Shown here one piece after another: positions 53,477-62,232 of a stretch of 64,000 nt of DNA. The translations under genes were made by a program, and so were the position numbers. The stretch is from the NCBI GenBank assembly GCA_019118275.1, contig DWZH01000042.1, positions 58,654 through 122,653 on the forward strand, in the 5' to 3' direction. Positions within the stretch are counted from its first letter, which is position 1; every line of letters begins with the position of its first letter. Origin of the DNA: Candidatus Brachybacterium merdavium. Lineage in GTDB: Bacteria; Actinomycetota; Actinomycetes; Actinomycetales; Dermabacteraceae. The notes below the pieces were generated by a model, which saw only the letters and a list, made by a program, of their open reading frames with translations, was not told the DNA's origin and did no database searches.

Positions 53477-54114
53477 GACTCAGCATCAACCTGTTCATGA
53501 CCCTCGACGGCGTCTCCCAGTCCCCGGGCGGTCCCGAGGAGGACACCCGGGGTGGCTTCGACCGTGGAGGCTGGCTGATGCCCGTCTTCGACGAGGGCTG
53601 CGGCCGCGCGGTCGACCACTGGTTCTCGCACACCTCCGCGCTGCTGCTCGGACGCAGCACCTTCGACACCTTCGCCGGCCACTGGCCCGAGGTGACCGAT
53701 CCGAAGGACCGGGTCGCCGCGCAGATCAACCACGGCCCGAAATACGTGGTCACCTCATCGCCGGTCGGCGAGGTCTGGGCGGACACCACCACGGTGCTCG
53801 GCGCAGACTTCCTCGACCGGGTCCAGGAGCTGCGGCAGCAGCCCGGGGACGAGCTGCAGGTCCATGGCTCCATCCATCTCGCGCGGTCACTGCATGAGGC
53901 CGGGCTGGTCGACGTCTACCGGTTCCTGATCGCACCGGTGATGGTCGGCCAGGGGGCGAGCATCTTCGGCGGCCAGGGCCTTGCCGGCAGCATGGACCTG
54001 ACCCGCGGCACGATCACCGACAGCGGGGTCATCTCCGTGGAGCTGACGCCCGGTGAGCTCCGCCAAGCCCGCGCCACCGCAGTCGACGGCGCGGACGTCA
54101 TCGAGGCGCTCTGA
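53473..54114 (+). CDS. Dihydrofolate reductase (RibD_C)-family protein, second copy
   Basis: MRLSINLFMTLDGVSQSPGGPEED; LLLGRSTFDTFAGHWPE; LQVHGSIHLARSLHEAGLVDVYRFLIAPVMVGQGASIF. Confidence 0.9.
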   Translation: MRLSINLFMTLDGVSQSPGGPEEDTRGGFDRGGWLMPVFDEGCGRAVDHWFSHTSALLLGRSTFDTFAGHWPEVTDPKDRVAAQINHGPKYVVTSSPVGEVWADTTTVLGADFLDRVQELRQQPGDELQVHGSIHLARSLHEAGLVDVYRFLIAPVMVGQGASIFGGQGLAGSMDLTRGTITDSGVISVELTPGELRQARATAVDGADVIEAL

Positions 54115-54130
54115 AGGCGCCACGGGCGCG

Positions 54131-54177
54131 GTCGGCCCGGACGACCGGCACATCGGCTCGTCTGCGGCCGGGCCGAC
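54131..54177. terminator. Convergent-gene hairpin terminator
   Basis: GTCGGCCCGG ... CCGGGCCGAC inverted repeat between the converging 54114 and 54208 stops. Confidence 0.55.
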
Positions 54178-54207
54178 TCGCGGGAGCGCTCATCCTCCCG
54201 CCTGCTC

Positions 54208-55638
54208 TCAGTCGATCAGCTCCAGCAGGGCGTTCTCGATCAGCTCGGGCATCGCCGGGTGGATCCAGTACTGGGTGGTGGCCAGGTCGCGGGCGGTCTG
54301 CCCGGTGCTCATGGCCTGGATCAACAGCTGGATCAGCGTGGTCGCCTCGGGACCGATCAGATGGGCGCCGAGGATCTCGGTGGTCTCGGCGTCGACGATG
54401 ATCTTGGCGAACCCGGTGGTGTCCTCCATCGCCCAGCCGTAGGCGATCGAGGCGTAGTCCTGATGGGCCACCCGAATCTGCCGGCCGGTGGTGCGAGCGG
54501 TCAGCTCGTCCATCCCCACCCAGGCCACCTGCGGGTGGGTGAACACGCCGTAGGGCACCGGCATGGTGTCCGAGGCGCGCAGCTGCTCGGGGTGGAGGAT
54601 GTTGTGGCGCACGATGCGCTGCTCGTGGTTGGCCACGTGCTTGAGCTGGTCGGCGCTGGAGAGGTCCCCGAGCGCCCAGATACCCTCGAGCACCTTCCCG
54701 CCACCGAGGACGCGCTGGTAGCGATCGACCACCACCCGCCCGTCGGCAGTGGTGTCGATGCCGGCGGCCGCCACGTCCAGCAGGTCGGAATTGGGGCGGC
54801 GCCCGGTCGCCACCAGCAGCTCCTCGGTCTTGACGACGACCTCGCGGCCATCGCGCGTGCCGCGCAGCTCGACCCCGGTGTCGGTGCGCCGGACGCTGGT
54901 GGTCTGCAGCGTGGTCTCCAGGTTCAGCCGCTCGCCGAGTATCTCGGTCAGGCGCGCGGAGACATCGGCATCGGCCTGGCGCAGCACCCGTCCCGAGCGG
55001 GCGATCACGGTGACCTCCACGCCCAGGGACGCGAAGATGTGCGCCATCTCGGCCGCCACCACACCGGAGCCGAGGATCGCGAGCGAGGCCGGCAGCTCGT
55101 CGACCCGCATGATGGTGTCCGAGGTATGGGGACGGGCGTCCTCGAGGCCGTCCACCGCAGGGAGTTCGGGCCGGGAGCCCGCTCCGAGCACGATGGTGTC
55201 GGCGGTGATGGTGCGCCGGGTGCCGTCGTTCATCGTCACCTGCAGCGTCTTGGGGCCGGTGAAGGTCGCGGTGCCGCGCAGCAGGGTCAGGTTCGCATTG
55301 TCCTGGTGCTCACGGCGGTACTCCTCGCCCCCGGCGCTGATGGGGTCGATCCGCCCGAAGATCCGGTCGCGGATCGCCGGCCAGTCCACGTGGCGAAGGA
55401 TCGCGCTGAGCCCGAACGGCGCCGAATCGGTCGCCGACAGCGCCCGATCGGCGGTGTGGACGAACATCTTGGAGGGGATGCAGCCCAGGTTCAGGCAGGT
55501 CCCACCGAAGACATGATCCGGGCCGACCCCTCGGTCGATGTGGGCGATGGAGCGGTCGGCGAACTCGGGGCCCGGGAAGGAGTTGGCCGAGCCGGAGCCG
55601 ATCAGGGCGATGTCGAAATGCGTCACGTCGTGGGTCAC
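54208..55638 (-). CDS. mtr: Mycothione reductase
   Basis: Flavoprotein disulfide reductase with GGTCLNLGCIPSKMFVHTADRA redox motif; FDIALIGSGSANSFPG; ELLVATGRRPNSDLLD; mycothione-type N-terminus; GTG start. Confidence 0.88.
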   Translation of the reverse strand: MTHDVTHFDIALIGSGSANSFPGPEFADRSIAHIDRGVGPDHVFGGTCLNLGCIPSKMFVHTADRALSATDSAPFGLSAILRHVDWPAIRDRIFGRIDPISAGGEEYRREHQDNANLTLLRGTATFTGPKTLQVTMNDGTRRTITADTIVLGAGSRPELPAVDGLEDARPHTSDTIMRVDELPASLAILGSGVVAAEMAHIFASLGVEVTVIARSGRVLRQADADVSARLTEILGERLNLETTLQTTSVRRTDTGVELRGTRDGREVVVKTEELLVATGRRPNSDLLDVAAAGIDTTADGRVVVDRYQRVLGGGKVLEGIWALGDLSSADQLKHVANHEQRIVRHNILHPEQLRASDTMPVPYGVFTHPQVAWVGMDELTARTTGRQIRVAHQDYASIAYGWAMEDTTGFAKIIVDAETTEILGAHLIGPEATTLIQLLIQAMSTGQTARDLATTQYWIHPAMPELIENALLELID

Positions 55639-55732
55639 CAGCCCAGGTTAGCTCGCCTGTCCGGGCCCCGGATGGGAGAATGGCGCGCGCCCGGGACCGT
55701 CCCCGTGGCCGATGCCCCTCGAGGAGGTCCCG

Positions 55733-58174
55733 ATGCCCTCTGCTGACACCCCGGCTGCGCCCCGCCCCGCGGATCGGGCTCACATCGCCGACGCCCACGA
55801 CCTGCTGCGGGTGCGCGGTGCCCGCGAGAACAATCTGCGCGGGATCGATCTGGACCTGCCCAAGCGCCGGCTGACGGTATTCACCGGGGTCTCCGGTTCC
55901 GGGAAGAGCTCCCTGATGTTCGGGACCATCGCGGCCGAGTCGCAGCGGATGATCAACGAGACCTACAGCTCCTTCGTGCAGGGCTTCATGCCGCAGCTGG
56001 CCCGGCCCGATATGGACTCGCTGGAGGGTCTGACCACCGCGATCGTCGTCGACCAGGAGCGGATGGGCGCCAACGTCCGTTCGACCGTCGGCACCGTCAC
56101 GGATGCCAACGCCTATCTGCGCACCCTGTTCTCCCAGCTCGCCGAGCCGCATGCGGGCGGGCCCGGGGCCTACTCCTTCAACGTGCCCTCCGTGTCCGGC
56201 TCCGGTGCCATCACCGTCGAACGCGGAGCGAAGACCATCGCCGAGAAGGCCAGTTACACGCGGGTGGGCGGCATGTGCCCTCGCTGCGAGGGCATGGGCC
56301 AGGTCACCGACCTGGACCTCACCCAGCTGTACGACGAGGACAAGTCCCTCGAGGACGGGCCCTTCCTGGTGCCCGGCTATTCGGCCGGCGGCTGGTACGA
56401 GAAGCTGTTCGCCTCCTCAGGCTTCTTCCCGACCGATCAGCCGATCAGGTCCTTCACCCGGCGCCAGCTGCACGACTTCCTGTACAAGGAGCCCACCAAG
56501 ATCCGGCTCGAGGGTGCGAACATGACCTATGAGGGCCTGATCCCCAAGATCCAGAAGTCGATGCTCAGCAAGGACCGCGACTCGATGCAGCCGCACATCC
56601 GAGCCTTCGTCGATCGCGCGGTCACCTTCATCATCTGCCCGGAGTGCGAGGGCACGCGCCTGGCCGAGCACGCCCGCACCTCGCGTATCGACGGGGTCTC
56701 CATCGCTGACGCCTGCTCGATGCAGATCACCGACCTCGCGGGATGGGTGCGGGGGCTGGGCAGGCAGAACGCCTCGGCGCAGGTGGCGCCGCTCCTGGGC
56801 AACCTCTCGGCCCTGCTGGAGTCCTTCACCCAGATCGGCCTGGGCTACCTGTCGCTGGACCGCCCCTCCTCGACGCTGTCGGGCGGCGAGTCCCAGCGCA
56901 CCAAGATGATCCGACACCTCGGCTCGGCGCTGACGGATGTGACCTACGTGTTCGACGAGCCGACCATCGGCCTGCACCCGCACGACATCGCGAACATGAA
57001 TACCCTGCTGCAGCAACTGCGCGACAAAGGCAACACGGTGCTGGTCGTGGAGCACGAGCCCGAGACCATCGCCATCGCCGATCACGTCGTCGACCTCGGA
57101 CCCCGCGCCGGTGCCGACGGCGGACAGGTCCAGTACGAGGGCGACGTGGCCGGACTGCGTGCCTCCGACACCCTGACCGGCCAGCACCTGGACCGGCGGG
57201 CACAGTTGAAGGAGCGGGTGCGCGAACCCGTGGGGCACCTCGAGATCCGCGACGCCAGCCACCACAACCTCGACTCCGTCGACGTCGACATCCCGCTCGG
57301 TGTGCTGACCGTGGTCACGGGGGTGGCCGGCTCGGGCAAGAGCTCCCTGGTGCACGCCTCGATGCCGAAGGACGCCGGCGCCATCGTGGTCGACCAGACC
57401 GCGATCCGCGGGTCCCGCCGCTCGAACCCGGCCACCTACACCGGTCTGCTGGAGCCGATCCGCAAGGCCTTCGCGAAGGCCAGCGGCAGGAAGCCCGCCC
57501 TGTTCTCCCACAACTCCGAGGGGGCCTGCCCGGCCTGCAAGGGCGCCGGCGTGATCTACACCGAGCTCGGGTTCATGGAGACCGTGGCGACCCCGTGCGA
57601 GGAGTGCGAGGGCAGGCGGTTCCGCGCCGACGTGCTCGAGCACACCCTCGGCGACAAGAACATCGCCGAGGTGCTGGCCCTGTCCGTGGCCGAGGCGCAG
57701 GCCTTCTTCACCGACCCCGGGACGAAGGTGCCGGCCGCCGCGAAGCTGCTGGGTCACATGCACGACGTGGGGCTGGGCTACCTGACCATCGGGCAGCCGC
57801 TGACCACGTTGTCCGGCGGCGAGCGGCAGCGGCTCAAGCTCGCCACCCACATGGGCGACAAGAGTGGCATCTACGTGCTCGACGAGCCCACCACCGGTCT
57901 GCACCTGGCCGACGTCGACCAGCTCCTGGACCTGCTGGATCGCCTCGTGGACTCCGGGAAGACCGTGATCGTGATCGAGCACCACCAGGCGGTGATGGCC
58001 CACGCCGACCATCTCATCGACCTCGGCCCCGGGGCGGGGGCCGACGGCGGCCGGATCGTGTTCGAGGGCGCTCCCGCCGAGCTGGTCGCCGCGGCATCCA
58101 CGCTCACGGGAGAGCACCTGGAGCGGTACGTCGGACGCCGACCCCGGGGGAGAGCGTGCGCATCCACCACCTGA
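55733..58174 (+). CDS. UvrA-like ATP-binding cassette protein (short UvrA paralog)
   Basis: ARENNLRGIDLDLPKRRLTVFTGVSGSGKSSLMFGTIAAESQR; two ABC signatures (LSGGESQRTKMIRHL, LSGGERQRLKLATHM); zinc cysteines CPACKGAG/CEECEG; 813 aa. Confidence 0.92.
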   Translation: MPSADTPAAPRPADRAHIADAHDLLRVRGARENNLRGIDLDLPKRRLTVFTGVSGSGKSSLMFGTIAAESQRMINETYSSFVQGFMPQLARPDMDSLEGLTTAIVVDQERMGANVRSTVGTVTDANAYLRTLFSQLAEPHAGGPGAYSFNVPSVSGSGAITVERGAKTIAEKASYTRVGGMCPRCEGMGQVTDLDLTQLYDEDKSLEDGPFLVPGYSAGGWYEKLFASSGFFPTDQPIRSFTRRQLHDFLYKEPTKIRLEGANMTYEGLIPKIQKSMLSKDRDSMQPHIRAFVDRAVTFIICPECEGTRLAEHARTSRIDGVSIADACSMQITDLAGWVRGLGRQNASAQVAPLLGNLSALLESFTQIGLGYLSLDRPSSTLSGGESQRTKMIRHLGSALTDVTYVFDEPTIGLHPHDIANMNTLLQQLRDKGNTVLVVEHEPETIAIADHVVDLGPRAGADGGQVQYEGDVAGLRASDTLTGQHLDRRAQLKERVREPVGHLEIRDASHHNLDSVDVDIPLGVLTVVTGVAGSGKSSLVHASMPKDAGAIVVDQTAIRGSRRSNPATYTGLLEPIRKAFAKASGRKPALFSHNSEGACPACKGAGVIYTELGFMETVATPCEECEGRRFRADVLEHTLGDKNIAEVLALSVAEAQAFFTDPGTKVPAAAKLLGHMHDVGLGYLTIGQPLTTLSGGERQRLKLATHMGDKSGIYVLDEPTTGLHLADVDQLLDLLDRLVDSGKTVIVIEHHQAVMAHADHLIDLGPGAGADGGRIVFEGAPAELVAAASTLTGEHLERYVGRRPRGRACASTT

Positions 58175-58950
58175 ACTGCGGGACGCTGCGCCCACCGGGT
58201 GAGTCGATGGTCTGCCATGTGCTGCTGCTCGAGACCGGCCCGCGCCTGGTGCTGGTCGACTCAGGGTTCGGGACGGCCGACGTGCGGGATCCGCGCCGGC
58301 TGGGCCCGGTGCGCCGCGTGATCGGTGCGGCGCTGCGCGAGGAGGAGACCGCGATCGCCCAGATCCGCTCCCGGGGCCTGGACCCGGCCGATGTCGGCGA
58401 CATCGTCCTCACCCACGGCGATCTCGACCATGCCGGTGGGATCGGGGACTTCCCCCGGGCGCGGATCCACCTGCTCGCCGAGGAGTACGTGGCGATCCAT
58501 CGTCGCCGCGGGCTGCGGGAGGCCCAGCGCTACCGGCCCCTCCAGTGGAGCCACCGTCCGCACCTGATCGGCCACCCTCCGGGCGAGGGCAGGTGGAAGG
58601 GCTTCGAGCAGGTCGTGGATCTGGGCGAGGTCCTGCCGGGGATGCTGCTGGTGCCGCTGCCCGGGCACACCGCCGGGCATGCCGGCATCGCGATACCCGG
58701 CGGGGACGGGTGGCTGCTGCACGCGGGCGATGCCTTCCACTCCCCTGTCTCGCTCGAGGCAGGCCGCAGCCGCCCGGACGTGCACCTGCGGCAGGGCCTG
58801 CTCGCCCATGCCGCACCGGCGCTGCGGCGCACCCAGAGGGCTCTGTCCGCCCTGTCCGGCGCCGCGGAGGTGCAGATCATCAATTCCCATGACCGCGGGC
58901 TGTGGGAGGCGAGTCGGGCCGCAGAGCCGGGCGGCGTGAACGGCGCCTGA
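58156..58950 (+). CDS. MBL-fold metallo-hydrolase
   Basis: VRIHHLNCGTLRPPGESMVCHVLLLETGPRLVLVDSGFG; DIVLTHGDLDHAGGIGDFP; PLPGHTAGHAGIAI; GTG start overlapping the uvrA-like 3' end. Confidence 0.9.
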   Translation: MRIHHLNCGTLRPPGESMVCHVLLLETGPRLVLVDSGFGTADVRDPRRLGPVRRVIGAALREEETAIAQIRSRGLDPADVGDIVLTHGDLDHAGGIGDFPRARIHLLAEEYVAIHRRRGLREAQRYRPLQWSHRPHLIGHPPGEGRWKGFEQVVDLGEVLPGMLLVPLPGHTAGHAGIAIPGGDGWLLHAGDAFHSPVSLEAGRSRPDVHLRQGLLAHAAPALRRTQRALSALSGAAEVQIINSHDRGLWEASRAAEPGGVNGA

Positions 58951-58971
58951 GCGGCGCAGGATCCCCGGCCC

Positions 58972-59625
58972 CTAACCGTTCAGCGTCTTGTACAGGGCCA
59001 GCGCCAGGCCGGTGCGATCGCGGGCGCCGAGCTTGCGCAGAAGCGCGGAGACGTGGTTCTTCACGGTGCCCTCGGCGAGCACCAGGCTCTCGGCGATCTC
59101 CGTATTGGTGCGGCCTTCGGCCACCTGCTCGGCGACCAGGCGCTCGGCGCGGGTCAGCACTGCCAGGGGGTCATCACCGGACCGTCCCGCCAGGGTGCCC
59201 TCCGCGCTGCGGCCCATGGCGATCCGGGTGACCCGCGGGTCGATCACCATCCCGCCGCCGGCCACGGAACGGATCGCCTCGGCGAGCGCATCGGTCGAGG
59301 TGTCCTTCAGCAGGAAACCGGCCGCTCCTGCCGCGAGGGAGCCCTGCACGACGGCTTCGTCATCGAAGGTGGTCAGCAGCAGGACCGGAAGTCCGGGATG
59401 GTCGATGCGGCAGCGTGCCACCAGTTCGATGCCGTCCATGCCGGGCATTCGCACATCGGCCAGCACCACATCGGGACCGTGCTTGCCGATGACGGCCAGG
59501 GCCTCGAGGCCGTCGGCCGCAGCGCCGACGATGTCGATGTCCTCCACGGTCGACAGCAGCATCGCCAGCCCGCGCCGCAGCAGCTCCTGGTCGTCGACCA
59601 GGACGATGCGCAGGGGCGGGGTCAT
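58972..59625 (-). CDS. NarL/LuxR-family response regulator
   Basis: LRIVLVDDQELLRRGLAMLLSTVEDIDIVGAAADG; DVRMPGMDGIELVARCR; LTRAERLVAEQVAEGRTNTEIAESLVLAEGTVKNHV. Confidence 0.95.
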   Translation of the reverse strand: MTPPLRIVLVDDQELLRRGLAMLLSTVEDIDIVGAAADGLEALAVIGKHGPDVVLADVRMPGMDGIELVARCRIDHPGLPVLLLTTFDDEAVVQGSLAAGAAGFLLKDTSTDALAEAIRSVAGGGMVIDPRVTRIAMGRSAEGTLAGRSGDDPLAVLTRAERLVAEQVAEGRTNTEIAESLVLAEGTVKNHVSALLRKLGARDRTGLALALYKTLNG

Positions 59626-60950
59626 GGGGTGACCTCCCGGACGGAGCGGCGCTGGCCGGCGGCCGCCGGGGCCGCAGGAACGGGATCGTCGGTCGACGCG
59701 CTGCCGAGTTCCGACCCCAGGCAGCGGCGGGCGTCGAGACGGACCCTCAGCTCGAAGTGGTCCCCGCGCCTCGCCGCGCTCACGCCGCCCTCCAGCGCCG
59801 CTGCCCGGTCGGCCAGTCCGCGCAGTCCGAACCCGAAACTCGCCTCCCCCACCGGGATGTGTTCGAGCCCGGAACGATCGAGGTCATTGACCATTCGCAG
59901 CACCACCTCGGCGCCCTCGATGCCCAGCGTGATGCGGACGTGGTCGGCGTGGCCGTGGCGCAGGGCATTGGTCAATCCCTCCTGCACGGCGCGGTAGAGC
60001 AGCAGGGAGGCATCGGGGGTGAGCTCCAGCTCGTGCTCGCCGCTGTCGACGACCACCTCCAGACCGGTGCCGCGGAAGGACTCGGCGATCGCCTCGAAGG
60101 CGGCGGCACCGGTGGCATCGCGGTCCCGGACCGGGCTCAGGGCTCGCACCCACGTGCGCATCTCCGACAGGGCCTCGCGCGCCGTGGTCTCGGCGGTGGC
60201 GACCTCGCTCCAGGCGGCGTCCGGGTCGATCTCCCGTGAGCGCTGAGCGAACTCCAGGCTCATGGAGATCAGGGTCAGGCGGTGGCCGAGACCGTCATGG
60301 AGATCGCGGGCGGACCGGGTCCGCTCATCAGCCAGCAGCAGCTCCTTCTCGATCTCGGCCGTGTGCCGCAGCTGAGTGATCGCCTCCTCGAGCTGGGCGA
60401 GCGCCTGGTCGCGTTCGGCGATGGTGCGCCGATCGCGCGCATGCGCCTGCTCGTAGGCGTTCAGTGCGCTGCCCAGGGCGATCCCGACGCCGAGCAGCAC
60501 CACCACCGGCAGTGAATTGACCAGGCCGACGAGAAGCCCATTGCCACTGCTCACGTGCAGGATGACAACAGCGGCACCGACTGCGAGCGTGGTCAGGAGA
60601 CCGGTGGCCCTGCCGACGTCGACGACCATCAGCGCAACAGCGGTCAGCAGCACCGGGATCGTGAATCCCACGGACCCGAACACCGCCACCGGGATCAGCA
60701 CGATCGCGACGAGCACGGTGAGCACGGCGCGCCCGCGCGCTGTGCCCACACGGGATCTGGCCACCCACAGCAAGGCCACCACCGGGATGGCCGATCCATA
60801 GAGGACGGCGACCATGGGCCCGGCGCTGGACCACGGGCCCGAGTCGGCGAGAGCCCCCAGGGTCGCGAACAGCAGGCACACCAGGGAGAGCGCCTGCAGC
60901 GGGGGCAGGAGCCGGCGGATCAGAGGCGCATCGCAGACTGGCTGGGTCAC
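59622..60950 (-). CDS. NarL-type sensor histidine kinase
   Basis: RSARDLHDGLGHRLTLISMSLEFAQR; LLYRAVQEGLTNALRHGHADHVRITLG; FGLRGLADRAAALEGG. GTG start at 60950. Confidence 0.93.
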   Translation of the reverse strand: MTQPVCDAPLIRRLLPPLQALSLVCLLFATLGALADSGPWSSAGPMVAVLYGSAIPVVALLWVARSRVGTARGRAVLTVLVAIVLIPVAVFGSVGFTIPVLLTAVALMVVDVGRATGLLTTLAVGAAVVILHVSSGNGLLVGLVNSLPVVVLLGVGIALGSALNAYEQAHARDRRTIAERDQALAQLEEAITQLRHTAEIEKELLLADERTRSARDLHDGLGHRLTLISMSLEFAQRSREIDPDAAWSEVATAETTAREALSEMRTWVRALSPVRDRDATGAAAFEAIAESFRGTGLEVVVDSGEHELELTPDASLLLYRAVQEGLTNALRHGHADHVRITLGIEGAEVVLRMVNDLDRSGLEHIPVGEASFGFGLRGLADRAAALEGGVSAARRGDHFELRVRLDARRCLGSELGSASTDDPVPAAPAAAGQRRSVREVTP

Positions 60951-61091
60951 TCCACCACCGTAGGCCGCGCCCGGTGACCGGGACCCGTGACCACGGTCAT
61001 GAGTGCAGTGCCGGTGGTCATGCTCCCCACCGCCCGCAGTCGTGACCCCGGTGGGAGGCAGGTACCCTCCCCTTCTGTCTACCGTCGACGC

Positions 61092-62066
61092 ATGGATCCC
61101 AGCTCCGAGCCCCACGCCGGCGAGCCTGCCCCGGCCTCCTCCTCGAACCTGTCCCGGTCACCGGGTCCCCGCTCCCGGCGAACTGGCCCCGACGATTCTC
61201 CTACCGGGGACGCTGGGCCTCGGCTGCCGGTCTGGCTGCGGGTGCTGCTGCCGACGATCCTGTTCCTTCCCGCGGCCTCCGCCGGCCTCGTGCTGATCCT
61301 GATCCCCGGGTACGAGGGGCTCCTGGCACGCGACGACGAGGTCGCGGTCCTCGCCTACGCTCCCTTCGCCGCGGTGGTGCTCGCTGCCTATGTGCTGGTG
61401 TCCTGGGCCCTGCTGCGGTGGGTGGATCGCCGCCCCTTCCGCGCTCTCGGGCTGCGCGTCGACGCGCGGGCGGTGCTCGCGCTGATCATCGGCTACGCCA
61501 TCGCACAGGCTGCTGCCCTGCTGACCGCTGTCGCTGCCGACAGCTTCGGGATGGGCCGGCAGATCGACCCGGCCGCGATGGAGCAGCCGACGATCTCGCC
61601 GGTGGCGGTGCTCGCTGTGGTGCTGCTGCAGGCCTTCGTGCTGCAGGGCATCGGCGAGGAGGTGCTGTTCCGCGGCTATCTGCTGCAGTCCCTGCGCCGC
61701 CGCCCCGTGCTCGGCGTGGCGATCTGCGCTGTCGCCTTCACCATCCCGCACCTGGCCTCGAGCGGTGGCCAGCAGAGCGTCCTCGAGCATCTCCTCTACC
61801 TCGCGATCCCCTTCGGCTTCGCGATCAGTGCCGGGTTCCTGGCCATCGCGATGCGGTCGGTGTGGGCTGCCATCGGCATCCACGGCGGCTTCCATCTGGC
61901 GACCTGGGTGACCGCGCTGCTGGGCTTCACCTCCGACGGGCCGGCCGTGTGGGTCACCGTCGGCGGCCTGCACGCGCTCGCCGGGATCGTGATCGCCGTG
62001 CTGATCCCGAGCCGACGCTGGGTCGAGGTGCGCGAGCGCGGTCCCTTCGCGCCCCGCCAGGCCTGA
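61092..62066 (+). CDS. CPBP-family intramembrane metalloprotease
   Basis: FVLQGIGEEVLFRGYLLQSLRRR; AVAFTIPHLAS; AAIGIHGGFHLATWV. Confidence 0.93.
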   Translation: MDPSSEPHAGEPAPASSSNLSRSPGPRSRRTGPDDSPTGDAGPRLPVWLRVLLPTILFLPAASAGLVLILIPGYEGLLARDDEVAVLAYAPFAAVVLAAYVLVSWALLRWVDRRPFRALGLRVDARAVLALIIGYAIAQAAALLTAVAADSFGMGRQIDPAAMEQPTISPVAVLAVVLLQAFVLQGIGEEVLFRGYLLQSLRRRPVLGVAICAVAFTIPHLASSGGQQSVLEHLLYLAIPFGFAISAGFLAIAMRSVWAAIGIHGGFHLATWVTALLGFTSDGPAVWVTVGGLHALAGIVIAVLIPSRRWVEVRERGPFAPRQA

Positions 62067-62111
62067 GACCGCCCCCGCCCAGCACCCGGCACGCCCGGGA
62101 CCAGGGACGTG

Positions 62112-62221
62112 GCGCATGGTCAGGTGCGCTGTGCAACCATGCGCGGTTATGTGCGCTGCGGAACCACGTGCGGCTCTCCAGCGCACATGACCGTCCAGGG
62201 ACGACTGCCCAGCGCACGTGA
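62112..62221. repeat. Nested inverted/direct repeat cluster between converging genes
   Basis: TCAGGTGCGCTG (62120), TTATGTGCGCTG (62147), CAGCGCACATGA (62179), CAGCGCACGTGA (62210); plus perfect 9-bp IR GCGCATGGT (62112-62120)/ACCATGCGC (62136-62144). Confidence 0.7.
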
Positions 62222-62232
62222 CGCTGCGCCCC

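Noticed and set aside
56417-58195. 592-aa minus-strand ORF
   Set aside because: Antisense to the UvrA-like gene.
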